Positions 9,249 through 18,892 of a DNA stretch of 64,000 bases are shown here, piece after piece (position 1 is the stretch's first letter; every line of letters begins with the position of its first letter). Source of the DNA: Hymenobacter psoromatis (lineage in GTDB: Bacteria; Bacteroidota; Bacteroidia; Cytophagales; Hymenobacteraceae). A model generated the notes under the pieces. That model worked only from the letters and a program-made list of their open reading frames with translations. It was not told the origin of the DNA and ran no database searches. The position numbers and the translations under genes are program-made. The stretch is taken from contig CP014771.1 of NCBI GenBank assembly GCA_001596155.1, forward strand, positions 3,472,001-3,536,000, in the 5' to 3' direction.

Positions 9249-10112
9249 TTACGGCGCAACCGTAATCGTGCGCGTCACCGAGTTGTACGGCCCCGGAATC
9301 ATGGTGCCGCTGCTGTCAACCAGTTCCAGCTTGATGGTGGCCTGGCCGGCGGGGAGGCCTTCCATCATGTAGGGCAGCCACTGATCGAGCATGAACTCGG
9401 TGCCGTTGATAGTGGCGCGCACCTTGTTGCCATCGGGGGCCAGCGTGGTGTTTACGAGGTAAAAATCGAGCATAATCTTCTGCGCGTCCTTCCCAGAATA
9501 CGTGTCCTTGGGGCGGCTGTAGAAGAGAGCCGGGGCTTTGGTATCAAAAGCCATCGGGGCGGTGCCGGCGGCGGGCGTGCCCACCGTGATGGTGCGCAGG
9601 TCATACGCCCCTTTGTGTTTCAGGCTCTCGTGATACGAGCGCGACAGGAACGACAGGATAACGTGCTGGCCATCGGCAATGGGCTCGGTAAACTTGGTGT
9701 CGTAGTGCGCCGTGTAGGGCTGGTCGTCCACGATGAGGTGAATGTGCTGGCCCTTCATCGAGTTAGCCATTTGCATGGCGTGGTCGCTGGCCGTCATGTT
9801 GGTCAGCTGGAAGTTGGTGAGGCTATAGGAAAACGCGACCGGGCTGGGCACCGTGGAGCCAGCCACGGGGCTGTTGAGCTGCAATTGAGCCGTCGGAAAC
9901 TTGGGCGAGTCATCGAAGGGCGTGAGCGTGATGCCGCCCTTCGACTGCACTTGGCCGGCGGGGGTAGTCGAGTTGGTTTGAGCCCCTAGCGAGGAGGTGC
10001 GGTTGGCCGGGGCCTTGGTGCTTTCGGCTGGCTGCGAGGTGCTGCAGCTGGCCAGCAGAGCCAGGGCGCTGAATGCCAGCGGGCCAGTAAGCGAAACAAT
10101 AGGGAGCTTCAT
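9249..10112 (-). CDS. Predicted lipoprotein of unknown function
   Basis: A 287-residue protein with a lipoprotein signal peptide: a hydrophobic stretch followed by the lipobox LLASC near residue 23. A Ser/Thr/Asn-rich linker of about 40 residues follows. The body has beta-rich segments such as GQHIHLIVDDQPYTAHYD, HVILSFLSRSYHESLKHKG and LVDSSGTMIPG. HIHLIVDDQPY recalls proteins that bind or present small ligands, but I cannot name a family. Probably anchored in the outer membrane or periplasm. Stands alone between a convergent kmo and a divergent oxygenase gene. Confidence 0.75.
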   Translation of the reverse strand: MKLPIVSLTGPLAFSALALLASCSTSQPAESTKAPANRTSSLGAQTNSTTPAGQVQSKGGITLTPFDDSPKFPTAQLQLNSPVAGSTVPSPVAFSYSLTNFQLTNMTASDHAMQMANSMKGQHIHLIVDDQPYTAHYDTKFTEPIADGQHVILSFLSRSYHESLKHKGAYDLRTITVGTPAAGTAPMAFDTKAPALFYSRPKDTYSGKDAQKIMLDFYLVNTTLAPDGNKVRATINGTEFMLDQWLPYMMEGLPAGQATIKLELVDSSGTMIPGPYNSVTRTITVAP

Positions 10113-10316
10113 GTGAAAGAGAATGAAAGGGCAAGGGTAAGTGCTGAGTACGAATGTAGGCGGCTTTTGGGTTTTGTACTAACTTCGCGGTAGGTAACTA
10201 CTGGTTGCTGCTGGCTGGCCAGGCCGGCGCTGGGGCCTTGCGCCACCAGCCGCCGGCCCGACCCGCTACCAGTGGTTAACCCTCCATAATCAGCAAGTAA
10301 CCAACCCCTACTTCGT

Positions 10317-11291
10317 ATGGCTGATAACCTGCCTGACCACATTCCCTCGCTCGACCTGGCCGACTTCCGCTCGGGCGACCCCGCTCGCAAAGCCAAGTTT
10401 GTGCAGGAACTGGGCGAAGCCTACCAGAGCATTGGCTTCATCGCCCTCAAAAACCACGGCCTGAACGAGGTGCAAACCAAGGAACTGTATGCCGACGTGC
10501 AGCAGTTTTTCCAGCTGCCCGACGCGGCCAAGCAAACCTACGAGAACCCCGCCCTGGCCGGTCAGCGCGGCTACATCAGCAAGGGTAAGGAGCACGCCAA
10601 GGGCCGCAACACCGGCGACCTGAAGGAATTTTACCACGTGGGCCAGGAAGTGCGGGATGAAACTGACCCCGTGCGCCACGACTACCCCGCCAACATCTGG
10701 CCCGCCGAAGTGCCCCGCTTCGAGGCCAGCACCATGCGCGCCTACCGCACCCTGGAGGCCGCCGGCCAGGACGTGCTGCGCGCCATCGCGCTGTATTTGA
10801 AATTGCCCGAAAATTATTTCGATGACAAGGTGAAGAATGGCAACTCCATCCTGCGACCTATCCATTATTTTCCCATCGAAGACCCCGACGCGGTGCCCGC
10901 CGATGCCGTGCGCGCCGCCGAGCACGGCGATATCAACCTCATTACCCTGCTGATGGGGGCCAGCGCCGACGGCCTGCAAGTGAAGCGCCGCGACGGCGAG
11001 TGGATTGCCATCACGGCCCTCCCCGACCAGATTGTGGTGAACGTGGGCGACATGCTCCAGCGCCTCACCAACGGCGTGCTCCGCAGCACCATTCACCGCG
11101 TGGTGAACCCCGCCCGCGAAAAGATGAACACCTCGCGCTACAGCATTCCGTTCTTCATGCACCCGCGCTCTGAGATGAGCCTGGCCGCCCTACCCCACCT
11201 CGTGACGGCCGACAACCCCAAGAAGGAAGCCGACATCACGGCCGGCGAGTTTTTGAACGAGCGGCTGATTGAGCTGGGGCTGAAGAAGTAG
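10317..11291 (+). CDS. Isopenicillin N synthase-like 2-oxoglutarate/Fe(II) oxygenase
   Basis: A 324-residue non-haem iron oxygenase. The N-terminal DIOX_N domain is clear (IPSLDLADF, then GFIALKNHGLNE). The jelly-roll core supplies the iron facial triad: H and D in AEHGDINLITLL and the distal H in RSTIHRVVNP. RYSIPFFMHP carries the arginine and serine that bind the 2-oxoglutarate carboxylate. These enzymes hydroxylate or cyclise small molecules; the substrate is not predictable here. The gene is followed by a terminator. Confidence 0.9.
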   Translation: MADNLPDHIPSLDLADFRSGDPARKAKFVQELGEAYQSIGFIALKNHGLNEVQTKELYADVQQFFQLPDAAKQTYENPALAGQRGYISKGKEHAKGRNTGDLKEFYHVGQEVRDETDPVRHDYPANIWPAEVPRFEASTMRAYRTLEAAGQDVLRAIALYLKLPENYFDDKVKNGNSILRPIHYFPIEDPDAVPADAVRAAEHGDINLITLLMGASADGLQVKRRDGEWIAITALPDQIVVNVGDMLQRLTNGVLRSTIHRVVNPAREKMNTSRYSIPFFMHPRSEMSLAALPHLVTADNPKKEADITAGEFLNERLIELGLKK

Positions 11292-11316
11292 CTTGCTGCT
11301 TTCCTGAGTAAGGACT

Positions 11317-11349
11317 ACCCGGCTGCCCCGTGCGGCCGGGTGTTTTTTT
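11317..11349 (+). terminator. Rho-independent terminator
   Basis: ACCCGGC pairs with GCCGGGT around an 11-base loop, followed within a base by seven T residues. It lies 25 bp after the oxygenase stop codon. Confidence 0.8.
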
Positions 11350-11384
11350 GTCCTGGCTGGCTTGAATGGCATAACTTGCGAGCC

Positions 11385-12299
11385 ATGAATACCAAGGAAA
11401 GCCTCGCCGACTATTGCCGATTGGCTGGCCGCCCCTGGCCCGCCGCCAGCCCGATAGCCGCCTACCGCCTGGAGCCGGGCACCAGCCGGGCGGCGGCGTT
11501 TCCGCACATCCGGCGCGATTTCTATAAAGTGAAACTGGTGCGCGGGGCGAGTGGTGTGCTGCGCTACGGCGACCAGCAGGTGGCGGTGCGAGGCGACGCG
11601 CTGCTGCTGGTGAACCCGCGGCTACCGTATTCCTGGGAGCCGGTCGGCCCGCCCTACGTGGGCTACGTTTGTTTGTTTACCGAGCAGTTTATTACGCCGC
11701 ACCTCAAAACGGCCGGCGTGGCGCACGCGCCGCTGTTCCGGGCCGGCGCGGTGCCGGTGCTGCCGCTGCTACCGGAAGAAGCCGACCGCCTCGGCCGGCT
11801 GTTTGAGCAATTGCTGGCCGAGCTAGATTCGGAGTACGTGGGCCGCTACGAGCTGGCTAGCAGCTACCTGCACGTAATTTTGCACGAGCCGCTGAAGCGG
11901 CTGCCTACCCCCGCGCCGCCGCCTGGCACGGCCGCCGCCCGCCTCAGTGCCCGCTTCGCGGAGCTGCTGGAGCGGCAGTTTCCGCTGGCCTCGCCCCACC
12001 AGACGCTGGCGCTGCGCCAGGCCGGGGAGTACGCCCGGCAGCTCGGGGTACACGCCAACCACCTGAATAAAGCCCTGAAGCAGACAACCGGCCAAATTAC
12101 TACTGACTACCTGGCCGCCCGGCTGGCCGATGAGGCGCGGGCGCTGCTGCACCACAGCGACTGGACGCTGGCCGAAATCGGCTATTGCCTGGGCTTCGAG
12201 CACCCGACCAATTTTGCCGCTTTTTTCAAAAAGCAGACCGGCCAGCCCCCGCTGGCGTACCGGCGGCAGGGGCGCGTATTGGCAGCAGCAATTGCTTGA
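11385..12299 (+). CDS. AraC family transcriptional regulator
   Basis: A 304-residue regulator, the same length as its paralogue at 1261-2175 and alignable throughout (RRDFYKVKLV, LPYSWEP, YVGYVCLFTEQF). The C-terminal helix-turn-helix pair is LGVHANHLNKALKQTTG and LAEIGYCLGFEHPTNFAAFFKKQTG. Start ATG 11385 fits both the paralogue and the position of the preceding terminator. It lies 63 bp upstream of an SDR gene on the same strand and is expected to regulate it. Confidence 0.9.
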   Translation: MNTKESLADYCRLAGRPWPAASPIAAYRLEPGTSRAAAFPHIRRDFYKVKLVRGASGVLRYGDQQVAVRGDALLLVNPRLPYSWEPVGPPYVGYVCLFTEQFITPHLKTAGVAHAPLFRAGAVPVLPLLPEEADRLGRLFEQLLAELDSEYVGRYELASSYLHVILHEPLKRLPTPAPPPGTAAARLSARFAELLERQFPLASPHQTLALRQAGEYARQLGVHANHLNKALKQTTGQITTDYLAARLADEARALLHHSDWTLAEIGYCLGFEHPTNFAAFFKKQTGQPPLAYRRQGRVLAAAIA

Positions 12300-12362
12300 T
12301 TGGCATTCGGCGCGCGGGGCGGGGGTAGCGGACCTTTGCGCCGTTCAATAACCCTTAAAAAC

Positions 12363-13100
12363 ATGGATGCTATCACGGGAAAAGTAATTGTCATTACGGG
12401 GGCCAGCAGCGGCATTGGCGAGGCCACGGCCCTGCTGCTGGCCGGGCGCGGGGCCAAGGTAATCCTGGGAGCCCGCCGCCAGGAGCGGCTCGAAGCCTTA
12501 GTGGCGCGCATCGCGGCGGCGGGCGGCGAAGCGGCCTGCCTGCCCACCGACGTGCGCCAGCGCGCCGACCTGGAAAAGCTGGTAGCCCTGGCCCGCGAGC
12601 GGTTTGGCCGGCTCGACGTGTTGGTTAGCAACGCCGGGGTGGGCCTGATTTCGCGGTTTGACGAGCTGCGGGTGGCAGATTGGGAGCAGATGATTGACGT
12701 GAACCTGAAAGGGATGCTCTATGGTATCGCGGCCGCGCTGCCGGTATTTCGGCAGCAGGGCACGGGTCACTTCGTCAACGTAATATCTACGGCCGGGCTG
12801 CGCATTGTGCCGCAGCAAGGCGTGTATGCCGGCACCAAGAATGCCGTGCGCACCATTGCCGAGGCGCTGCGCCAGGAGGCCGGCCCTACGTTGCGCGTCA
12901 CCAACGTGTCACCGGGTTTCGTGCGCACCGACTTTGCCGAAGCTACCCCCAATCCCGAGCAGCGAGCCGCCATCCTGGCTAAGCGCGACCAGCTGGCCAT
13001 CGGCCCCGAGGCCATTGCCCGCGCCATTGCCTTCGCCATCGAGCAGCCCGCCGACGTGGAGGTGGGCGATATCGTGGTGCGGCCCACGGCGCAGGATTGA
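12363..13100 (+). CDS. SDR family oxidoreductase
   Basis: A 245-residue classical short-chain dehydrogenase. TGASSGIG binds the cofactor near residues 12-19, SNAGVG follows in the fold, and the catalytic residues are in INVISTAG (Ser) and YAGTKNA (YxxxK). The tail NVSPGFVRTDFAE closes the active site. The R at the end of the second strand (GARRQERL) favours NADPH. Start ATG 12363 opens the family-like sequence. Forms an AraC/SDR pair with the gene before it. Confidence 0.92.
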   Translation: MDAITGKVIVITGASSGIGEATALLLAGRGAKVILGARRQERLEALVARIAAAGGEAACLPTDVRQRADLEKLVALARERFGRLDVLVSNAGVGLISRFDELRVADWEQMIDVNLKGMLYGIAAALPVFRQQGTGHFVNVISTAGLRIVPQQGVYAGTKNAVRTIAEALRQEAGPTLRVTNVSPGFVRTDFAEATPNPEQRAAILAKRDQLAIGPEAIARAIAFAIEQPADVEVGDIVVRPTAQD

Positions 13101-13173
13101 GCGGAGCGAGCTGTTAAAAGCAACTCGTAGTAGTACTCCTCGCTTTATCTTCGGTGCGCCTACCCCCCGCGCC

Positions 13174-14463
13174 GTGCCTGACCAGTCCTCGTCCTACCCC
13201 GACTTCCCAGCCCTGCTGGCCCCGTTGCGGCGGGCGGGTAGGCGGATGCGCCGGACGCGCAACTTCGTGTTTCTCAAAGACGTGGCGGGGCTAGCATGCA
13301 CGGCTTTCGGCGGGCCGCAGGCGCACCTGGCCATGATGCTGCGGCTGCTGGTGCGCAAGCGCCAATACCTCACGGCCGAGGAATTGCTGGAATTGCAGGC
13401 CCTCTGCGCGTTGCTGCCCGGCCCCACTTCGACCCAAACCATGACGGCCATCGGCTTTCGGCTGGGCGGGCCTAATCTGGCCTACCTCACGCTGCTGGTC
13501 TGGTGCTTCCCGTCGGTCGCGCTCATGACTTTAGCGGGGCTGCTGCTCACGCACTTCGACACGGCTTTTACGGGGCGGCTGGTGCAGTTCGTGCAGCCGG
13601 TGGCAGTGGGCTTCGTGGCGTTTTCGGCTTATCGCATCGCGGAGAAAGTCATCCATACCAAAACGGCGGTGGCCCTGCTGGTGGCCGCCGCGATGGTGGC
13701 CTATTTCTTCCAATTGCCGGGCGTGCTGCCGCTGCTGCTGCTGGCCGGCGGGGCCGTCACCACGCTGCGCTACCGCAAGCACGCCGTGGTGCAAAACAAA
13801 AAGCCCATCCGGGTGGAGTGGGCCAACGGCGCGCTGTGGCTGGGTATTTTCCTGCTGGCGGCGCTGCTGGGGCACTACACGCACCTGCTGCCGGTGCGGT
13901 TGTTCGAGAATTTTTACCGCAACGGCTCGCTGGTTTTCGGCGGCGGGCAGGTGCTGGCTCCGCTGCTTTTCGCCGAGTTCGTGGAGTACAAGCACTACCT
14001 CACGGGTCCCGAATTCCTCTCTGGCCTGGGCTTGGTGCAGGCGTTGCCGGGGCCTAATTTTTCGTTCGCTTCCTACATCGGCGCGCTGGCCATGCGGCCG
14101 GCGGGGGGGGTAGGGCCGCAGCTGCTGGGCGCGCTGGTGGGCGCGGTGGGCATCTTCCTGCCGGGCGTGCTGCTGATATTTTTCGTCATCCGCTTCTGGG
14201 ACGGCCTGCGGCAATACCGCGTGGTGAAAGCCTCCCTGGAAGGCGTGAATGCCGTGAGCGCCGGCCTGGTTTGCGCCGCCGCACTGCTGCTCTACCACCC
14301 GCTGCCCGACCGTCTCCTACCCCTGCCCGGCGCACTGGCCGCCTGGCATCTGCCGCTGAATCCGCTACTGGTGGGTGCCACGTTTCTGCTGCTGCTCTGG
14401 GAGAGGGTGCCGGGCGTGGCGATAGTGGGGGCGGCGCTGCTGGCGGGGGCATTGGTGCGGTAG
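13174..14463 (+). CDS. chrA: Chromate transporter, CHR family
   Basis: A membrane protein of about 429 residues with two homologous CHR halves, as in long-chain ChrA proteins that export chromate. The first half starts FLKDVAGLACTAFGGPQAHLAMM, with the family's FGG signature and LCALLPGPTSTQTM. The second carries FVEYKHYLTGPEFLSGLGLV and ALPGPNFSFASYIGAL. About ten hydrophobic segments are visible. GTG 13174 is the chosen start since it begins a plausible N-terminus after the SDR stop; ATG 13246 is an alternative. The GGGGGGGTAGGG word falls inside the gene (14104-14115). Confidence 0.88.
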   Translation: MPDQSSSYPDFPALLAPLRRAGRRMRRTRNFVFLKDVAGLACTAFGGPQAHLAMMLRLLVRKRQYLTAEELLELQALCALLPGPTSTQTMTAIGFRLGGPNLAYLTLLVWCFPSVALMTLAGLLLTHFDTAFTGRLVQFVQPVAVGFVAFSAYRIAEKVIHTKTAVALLVAAAMVAYFFQLPGVLPLLLLAGGAVTTLRYRKHAVVQNKKPIRVEWANGALWLGIFLLAALLGHYTHLLPVRLFENFYRNGSLVFGGGQVLAPLLFAEFVEYKHYLTGPEFLSGLGLVQALPGPNFSFASYIGALAMRPAGGVGPQLLGALVGAVGIFLPGVLLIFFVIRFWDGLRQYRVVKASLEGVNAVSAGLVCAAALLLYHPLPDRLLPLPGALAAWHLPLNPLLVGATFLLLLWERVPGVAIVGAALLAGALVR

Positions 14464-14531
14464 GCGCGGGAACGGAACGAGTTGATGAAAAGGAGCCCCG
14501 CCACGATTTAACCTTTCCTGCTGTTCAACTT

Positions 14532-14990
14532 ATGTTTAAGTCAATCAGCCTTATTCTCCTGGCAGTAGGAGTTGGTGCCTGCGGAAAGCGGCCAGATAAG
14601 GTAGACATGGCAACTGTCTTGGCTCATAAATTAAGCGCTAATAAGCAATTGGCCAGCTTTAGCTTTTGCAATGACGTACCGCTGGTTTGGGATAGTATTC
14701 TGGTTGTAAAACCCTACTGCCCGGCCGGAGAGATAAAGAAATTTGGCGTGAAAAACTACGCGAATACCAAAGATTTCGTCAGCAACCAAGGTGTTGATGA
14801 TGCTAACTGCACGCTCCTCTTCCTGAAAAACCAGACCTGCGTGGGCTACAGCGTAGTCCCGAGAGCCATCGTTGACTTGGCAGACCTGCCTAATGAAAAG
14901 GATTCAGGCGTTAGCCTGATAACCAAAGCGAATTGCTTGAAAAAGCTGCGCTTCGATAAAACCCACGAGTTTGTCAAGATGGTTGATTAG
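14532..14990 (+). CDS. Small predicted lipoprotein
   Basis: A 152-residue protein with a short signal peptide and lipobox VGAC near residue 16, so probably lipid-anchored. The mature part has four further cysteines (FSFCND, PYCPAG, NCTLLF, TCVGY), which may form disulphides, and no recognised domain. Start ATG 14532 precedes the signal peptide directly. The coding sequence is clearly less GC-rich than its neighbours, a hint of separate origin. Function unknown. Confidence 0.7.
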   Translation: MFKSISLILLAVGVGACGKRPDKVDMATVLAHKLSANKQLASFSFCNDVPLVWDSILVVKPYCPAGEIKKFGVKNYANTKDFVSNQGVDDANCTLLFLKNQTCVGYSVVPRAIVDLADLPNEKDSGVSLITKANCLKKLRFDKTHEFVKMVD

Positions 14991-15007
14991 AAACTCCTAA
15001 CCATTAC

Positions 15008-16081
15008 TCACCGATTCGTAATCTCCACATACGCATTGCCCGTCACGGGCTGGCCATTGTGCGTGCCGGTCACCTTGCACATGCCTTCCCAATAGTACAT
15101 AGTAAAGGCGTGGAAGAAGCGCAGGGCCAATTCTTGCTGCGGTACCAGGGGCTCTACCACGAGGTCGTAGCCCTGGGCGGGCACCTGCACGCGCCACTTG
15201 GCGGGGTATTTCTTCCTGGATTTCGGGCTGGTCCAGTACGTGAGGGGCGTCAGCGTGAAGTCGTTGCCGCTGAGGTGGGTGTTCTGATTATCGGCCGAGA
15301 AGTAGGAACCGTTGTTGAGCCGCTGGTCGGTTTCGGAATTGCGCAGCGTGTTGAGCATCAGCTCGGCGCGCGGCTCGTTGAGCTGGATGCTGAGCCAGTC
15401 CCAGCCCACGCCCTTGCTCACGATGCTGGTGCAGTTCCACTGGCGGTCATACCACAGCTCGCCCGTTACCTGGTGGGTCTGGCCGGCCACCATGAGGGTG
15501 CCCGTGGTGGCCAGGCGGGGGTAGGAATAATAGCCCGCCGAGATGCCCTGGCCGTAGTTTTCGTAGCCCGTGCCGCCGTGCAGCAGCACCGGCTTGGTGG
15601 GCGTGGTGCGCAGGTTGAGGGCGTAGCCGGCGTTCTTTTTGCCGGTGAAAGCGGCTTGCAGCTGGTAGGTGCCCTCCTGCCCGCCAAACTTCCAGACCTG
15701 CCCATCTTTGCGCTCGCGCAGGCGCACGGGCAGCGAGTCGGTGAGCAGGCGCGGCAGCTTGCCGAGCTTGTAGTCGTAGTTGAATTTCTGGCCCTTGGGG
15801 TCGGTAATGGCCACGTTCACCATCTGGTAGTCGCTCTTACCATCCTTCAGGTTGAAGTGAAAAAAGACGTACTCGATGCCGAATTCCTCGCCCGTGGTCT
15901 GGTCGCGCAGGTGGCCGGTGAGGTACCACCATTCCAGCGAGTTCTTGGGGTGCACGGCCTCGTCGCGGGGCAATTCGGCGCGGGTGGCGGTGGGGTTGAA
16001 GCGGGTAGTCGGAACCGGCTTGAAGGTGGAGCAGGCCGAAACGAGCAGCGTCAGCAGCAGGGCCAGGGGTAGTCGCGTCAT
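15008..16081 (-). CDS. Lipocalin-like (AttH/CrtC-type) lipoprotein
   Basis: A 357-residue protein with a signal peptide and lipobox VSAC near residue 17. The body matches the predicted secreted hydrolase/AttH family with two lipocalin-like barrels: HPKNSLEWWYLTGHL near the N-terminus, IEYVFFHF, LLHGGTGYENY, VTGELWYDRQW in the centre and GWDWLSIQLN. CrtC (hydroxyneurosporene synthase) shares this fold, so an activity on a hydrophobic substrate such as a carotenoid or fatty acid is possible but not shown. Start ATG 16081 opens the signal peptide. Confidence 0.82.
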   Translation of the reverse strand: MTRLPLALLLTLLVSACSTFKPVPTTRFNPTATRAELPRDEAVHPKNSLEWWYLTGHLRDQTTGEEFGIEYVFFHFNLKDGKSDYQMVNVAITDPKGQKFNYDYKLGKLPRLLTDSLPVRLRERKDGQVWKFGGQEGTYQLQAAFTGKKNAGYALNLRTTPTKPVLLHGGTGYENYGQGISAGYYSYPRLATTGTLMVAGQTHQVTGELWYDRQWNCTSIVSKGVGWDWLSIQLNEPRAELMLNTLRNSETDQRLNNGSYFSADNQNTHLSGNDFTLTPLTYWTSPKSRKKYPAKWRVQVPAQGYDLVVEPLVPQQELALRFFHAFTMYYWEGMCKVTGTHNGQPVTGNAYVEITNR

Positions 16082-16132
16082 ACCCCGGCACAAGGGTTTT
16101 GGGGCGCGAAAAGTTTGGTGAAAACGCCGCTA

Positions 16133-16897
16133 CTAGCCAAACCAGCGCAAAGCCCGCAGTTTTGGGAAGAAGCCGCCGTAGGGCTTGGCCGGGACGATTA
16201 TTCGGCCAAGCGTAGTGTGGCTAGGTCTAAGCAGGAATTTCACCTTTTCACTTTTCCTCTTACCCCCAATAATCTTAATCACGGTTTCGTACCCGACGTA
16301 AACCGCTATCAGCTCCAGGCGTTGACCGTTAGGCAATACCGTTAGCTCAAACTTCCCGTCTTTATCAGAAAAGGCCCCTAGCTGCGTGCCCTTTATCGTC
16401 ACCATAACATAGGGCACTGGCTGATGAGTTTCGGTATCTACTGCCACGCCGCGTATCCGAATGGAGTCGGCCGCCGGGCGTTTCGCCAGCGGGCCGGCTG
16501 ACCCCGCAGCCGTTTGGAAGCGCAGTTTATCCAACGAACCTGGCAGCTTAGCATGCGTCGTAGCCGAAGCCACCGGCACCCGCGCCGCCGCTTTCGGAAG
16601 CAGCAGGGCGCTTAGGCTGCTGGCCGTTAGCAGGGCGCTTAGCCAGCCCCGCCAGCGGGGGCGGGCAGCGGCCGGGGGTAGGGCTGGGGCGAGCTGCGCC
16701 GTTCGCAAGCGGCCGCAAATGGCCCGGCCGTTTGCCTGGTGCAGATAGGCCAGGATTTCGGCCGGCGATTGCTGGGTGAAGTCCACTACTTCCGTCTGGC
16801 ACTGGGCGCAGTGGCGGCCAGCGCTGGTAGGCATCATGGCTTCCCAGCTCGCCGGGCAGGGGGTAGGGAGGTGAACGACGGTGGGGCGCTGATTCAT
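16133..16897 (-). CDS. Carboxypeptidase-regulatory-like domain protein with N-terminal CxxC
   Basis: A 254-residue protein. The N-terminus holds HCAQCQTEVVDFTQQSPAEI, a motif common in Bacteroidota proteins of this kind, followed by a single transmembrane segment near residue 90 (WLSALLTASSLSALLL). The C-terminal half is a CarboxypepD_reg-like beta sandwich (IRGVAVDTETHQPVPYVMVT, DKDGKFELTV, YVGYETV). The layout, cytoplasmic zinc-ribbon-like head and external beta domain, suggests an envelope protein with possible regulatory or TonB-linked function. Start ATG 16897 lies immediately before the conserved head. Confidence 0.75.
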   Translation of the reverse strand: MNQRPTVVHLPTPCPASWEAMMPTSAGRHCAQCQTEVVDFTQQSPAEILAYLHQANGRAICGRLRTAQLAPALPPAAARPRWRGWLSALLTASSLSALLLPKAAARVPVASATTHAKLPGSLDKLRFQTAAGSAGPLAKRPAADSIRIRGVAVDTETHQPVPYVMVTIKGTQLGAFSDKDGKFELTVLPNGQRLELIAVYVGYETVIKIIGGKRKSEKVKFLLRPSHTTLGRIIVPAKPYGGFFPKLRALRWFG

Positions 16898-17012
16898 AAA
16901 GCGAAAGTTAAGAGCTGCTGTCCCTGCCGATGCCGCACCGCGCTCAATTGCACACGGCCCGGCCGTATCTTGGCCGTTTACTAGTTTGCGCGCCCAATCT
17001 TTCCCTGGCCGA

Positions 17013-18782
17013 ATGCCCCCCACCACAAACTCGCTCTTTCGCCGCAAAACCATTGCGTCTATCCTGGCCAACCCACCCGCCGATGCCGAGGGCCACGGCG
17101 GCACCGGCGGCGGCCTGGCCCGCCACCTCACCGTGCGCGACCTCACTGGCCTCGGCATCGCGGCCATCATCGGGGCCGGCATCTTTTCCACCATCGGCCA
17201 GGCCAGTCTGAATGGTGGGCCGGCCGTGTCGCTGCTGTTCGTGTTCACGGCCATTGCCTGCGCGTTCTCGGCCTTGTGCTACGCGCAGTTCGCGGCCACC
17301 ATTCCGGTCAGCGGCTCGGCCTATACTTACGCCTACACCTCGTTTGGCGAGCTGGCGGCCTGGATTATCGGCTGGGCGCTCATCATGGAATATGCGGTGG
17401 GCAACATCGTGGTGGCCATTTCGTGGAGTGACTACTTCACCGGCCTGCTCGACAGCGTGGGCCTGCACATTCCGCGCTGGCTCACGATGGGCACCCAAAG
17501 CGCCCACGCCGGCTACGAGGCCGTGCTGGCCCTCATGCAAGCCGGCAAGCCGCTGGCCGCCGCCACGCCCGCCCAGCTCGATGCCTACTATGCCTGGACC
17601 AACGCCCCGGAGCTGTTCGACGGCCTGCGGCTGGCCGTCGATTTGCCGGCCTTCGGCATCACGGTCGCCATCACGGCGCTCGTCTATGTAGGCATCAAGG
17701 AGAGCAAAAACGCGTCTAACTTCCTGGTATTGCTGAAGCTGACCGTGGTGGCGGTGGTTATCGCGGTGGGCGTGTTCTACGTGAAGCCCGAAAACTGGCA
17801 CCCCTTCGCCCCCAACGGCATGGGCGGCGTGCTCAAGGGCGTGTCGGCCGTTTTCTTCGCCTACATCGGCTTCGATGCCATCTCGACCACCGCCGAGGAG
17901 TGCAAAAATCCACAGCGCGACCTGCCCAGGGCCATGATGTGGGCGCTCATTATTTGCACCGTGCTCTACGTTATTATCACGCTGGTGCTCACCGGCATGG
18001 TCTCCTATAAAGAGCTGGGGGTAGGCGACCCGCTTTCCTTCGTGTTTGCCAAGGTGGGCCTGCCCCGGTTCTCGGGCCTGGTGGCGGTGAGCGCGGTCTT
18101 TGCGATGGCCTCGGTGCTGCTGGTGTTCCAGTTGGGCCAGCCGCGCATCTGGCTCACCATGAGCCGCGACGGTCTCCTACCCCCCGTCTTCGCCCGCATC
18201 CACCCCAAGTTCCACACGCCCTCGTTCAGCACCATCGTCACGGGGATTTTCGTGGGCGTGCCGGCCTTGTTTCTGAACATGGATTTGGTGGTCGATTTGA
18301 CCAGCATCGGCACGCTGTTCGCCTTCGCCCTGGTGTGCGGCGGCATCCTCATCATCGACCCCTACGGCAAGTCCGACGCCCGCTTCACGGTGCCCTACAT
18401 CAGCGGGCGCTGGCTGATACCGGCGCTGCTGCTGGGGGCCGGCTGGCTGCTGTGGCGCTACGACCACGACACCATCACCACGCTCATCAGCGACGTGGAT
18501 GGCACCACCGCCCGCCGCACCGGCGCGGGCTACTACGGCATCTTCCGCCACCAGATTCCCTACCTGGTGTTCATCCTCGCCTCGCTGGCCATCATGGTCG
18601 TCACGTTCCAAAAGAAGCTCTCGCTGCTGCCGGTGCTGGGCCTGCTCACCAATCTCTATTTAATGACGCAGCTGGGGATTAATAACTGGACGATGTTCCT
18701 GATTTGGCTGCTGATTGGACTGGCGATTTACTTCACGTATGGCTACAAGCACTCGCGGCTGAACCGGGGGGTAGGGGTCTAA
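17013..18782 (+). CDS. APC superfamily amino acid permease
   Basis: A 589-residue transporter with about 12-14 membrane helices. The first helix carries the APC signature GLGIAAIIGAGIF, followed by GPAVSLLFVFTAIACAFSALCY and the cytosolic PVSGSAYTYAY. FFAYIGFDAISTTAEE marks helix 6-7, as in cationic amino acid transporters. The C-terminus has extra helices (YLVFILASLAIMVVTF and MFLIWLLIGLAIYFTYGY). Start ATG 17013 is taken as it opens a short polar leader. The last 240 bp occur again, diverged, at 20465-20654 plus 22544-22597, which marks the edge of an accessory island. Confidence 0.92.
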   Translation: MPPTTNSLFRRKTIASILANPPADAEGHGGTGGGLARHLTVRDLTGLGIAAIIGAGIFSTIGQASLNGGPAVSLLFVFTAIACAFSALCYAQFAATIPVSGSAYTYAYTSFGELAAWIIGWALIMEYAVGNIVVAISWSDYFTGLLDSVGLHIPRWLTMGTQSAHAGYEAVLALMQAGKPLAAATPAQLDAYYAWTNAPELFDGLRLAVDLPAFGITVAITALVYVGIKESKNASNFLVLLKLTVVAVVIAVGVFYVKPENWHPFAPNGMGGVLKGVSAVFFAYIGFDAISTTAEECKNPQRDLPRAMMWALIICTVLYVIITLVLTGMVSYKELGVGDPLSFVFAKVGLPRFSGLVAVSAVFAMASVLLVFQLGQPRIWLTMSRDGLLPPVFARIHPKFHTPSFSTIVTGIFVGVPALFLNMDLVVDLTSIGTLFAFALVCGGILIIDPYGKSDARFTVPYISGRWLIPALLLGAGWLLWRYDHDTITTLISDVDGTTARRTGAGYYGIFRHQIPYLVFILASLAIMVVTFQKKLSLLPVLGLLTNLYLMTQLGINNWTMFLIWLLIGLAIYFTYGYKHSRLNRGVGV

Positions 18783-18892
18783 ATTGTGTGAAGAAGCAAT
18801 TTTCGTTGCTAGCCAAGATGGCAACTAATGTTCGTCTTGAGTATTAGGGTTGTTATATTGCAGCCTGCTTTGCGAAGCTAGCTAAATAGTTC

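Noticed and set aside
14271..14531. An upstream in-frame extension of the small lipoprotein gene at 14532
   Set aside because: It overlaps the end of the chromate transporter and has no family character; the lipobox signal peptide fits only the start at 14532.
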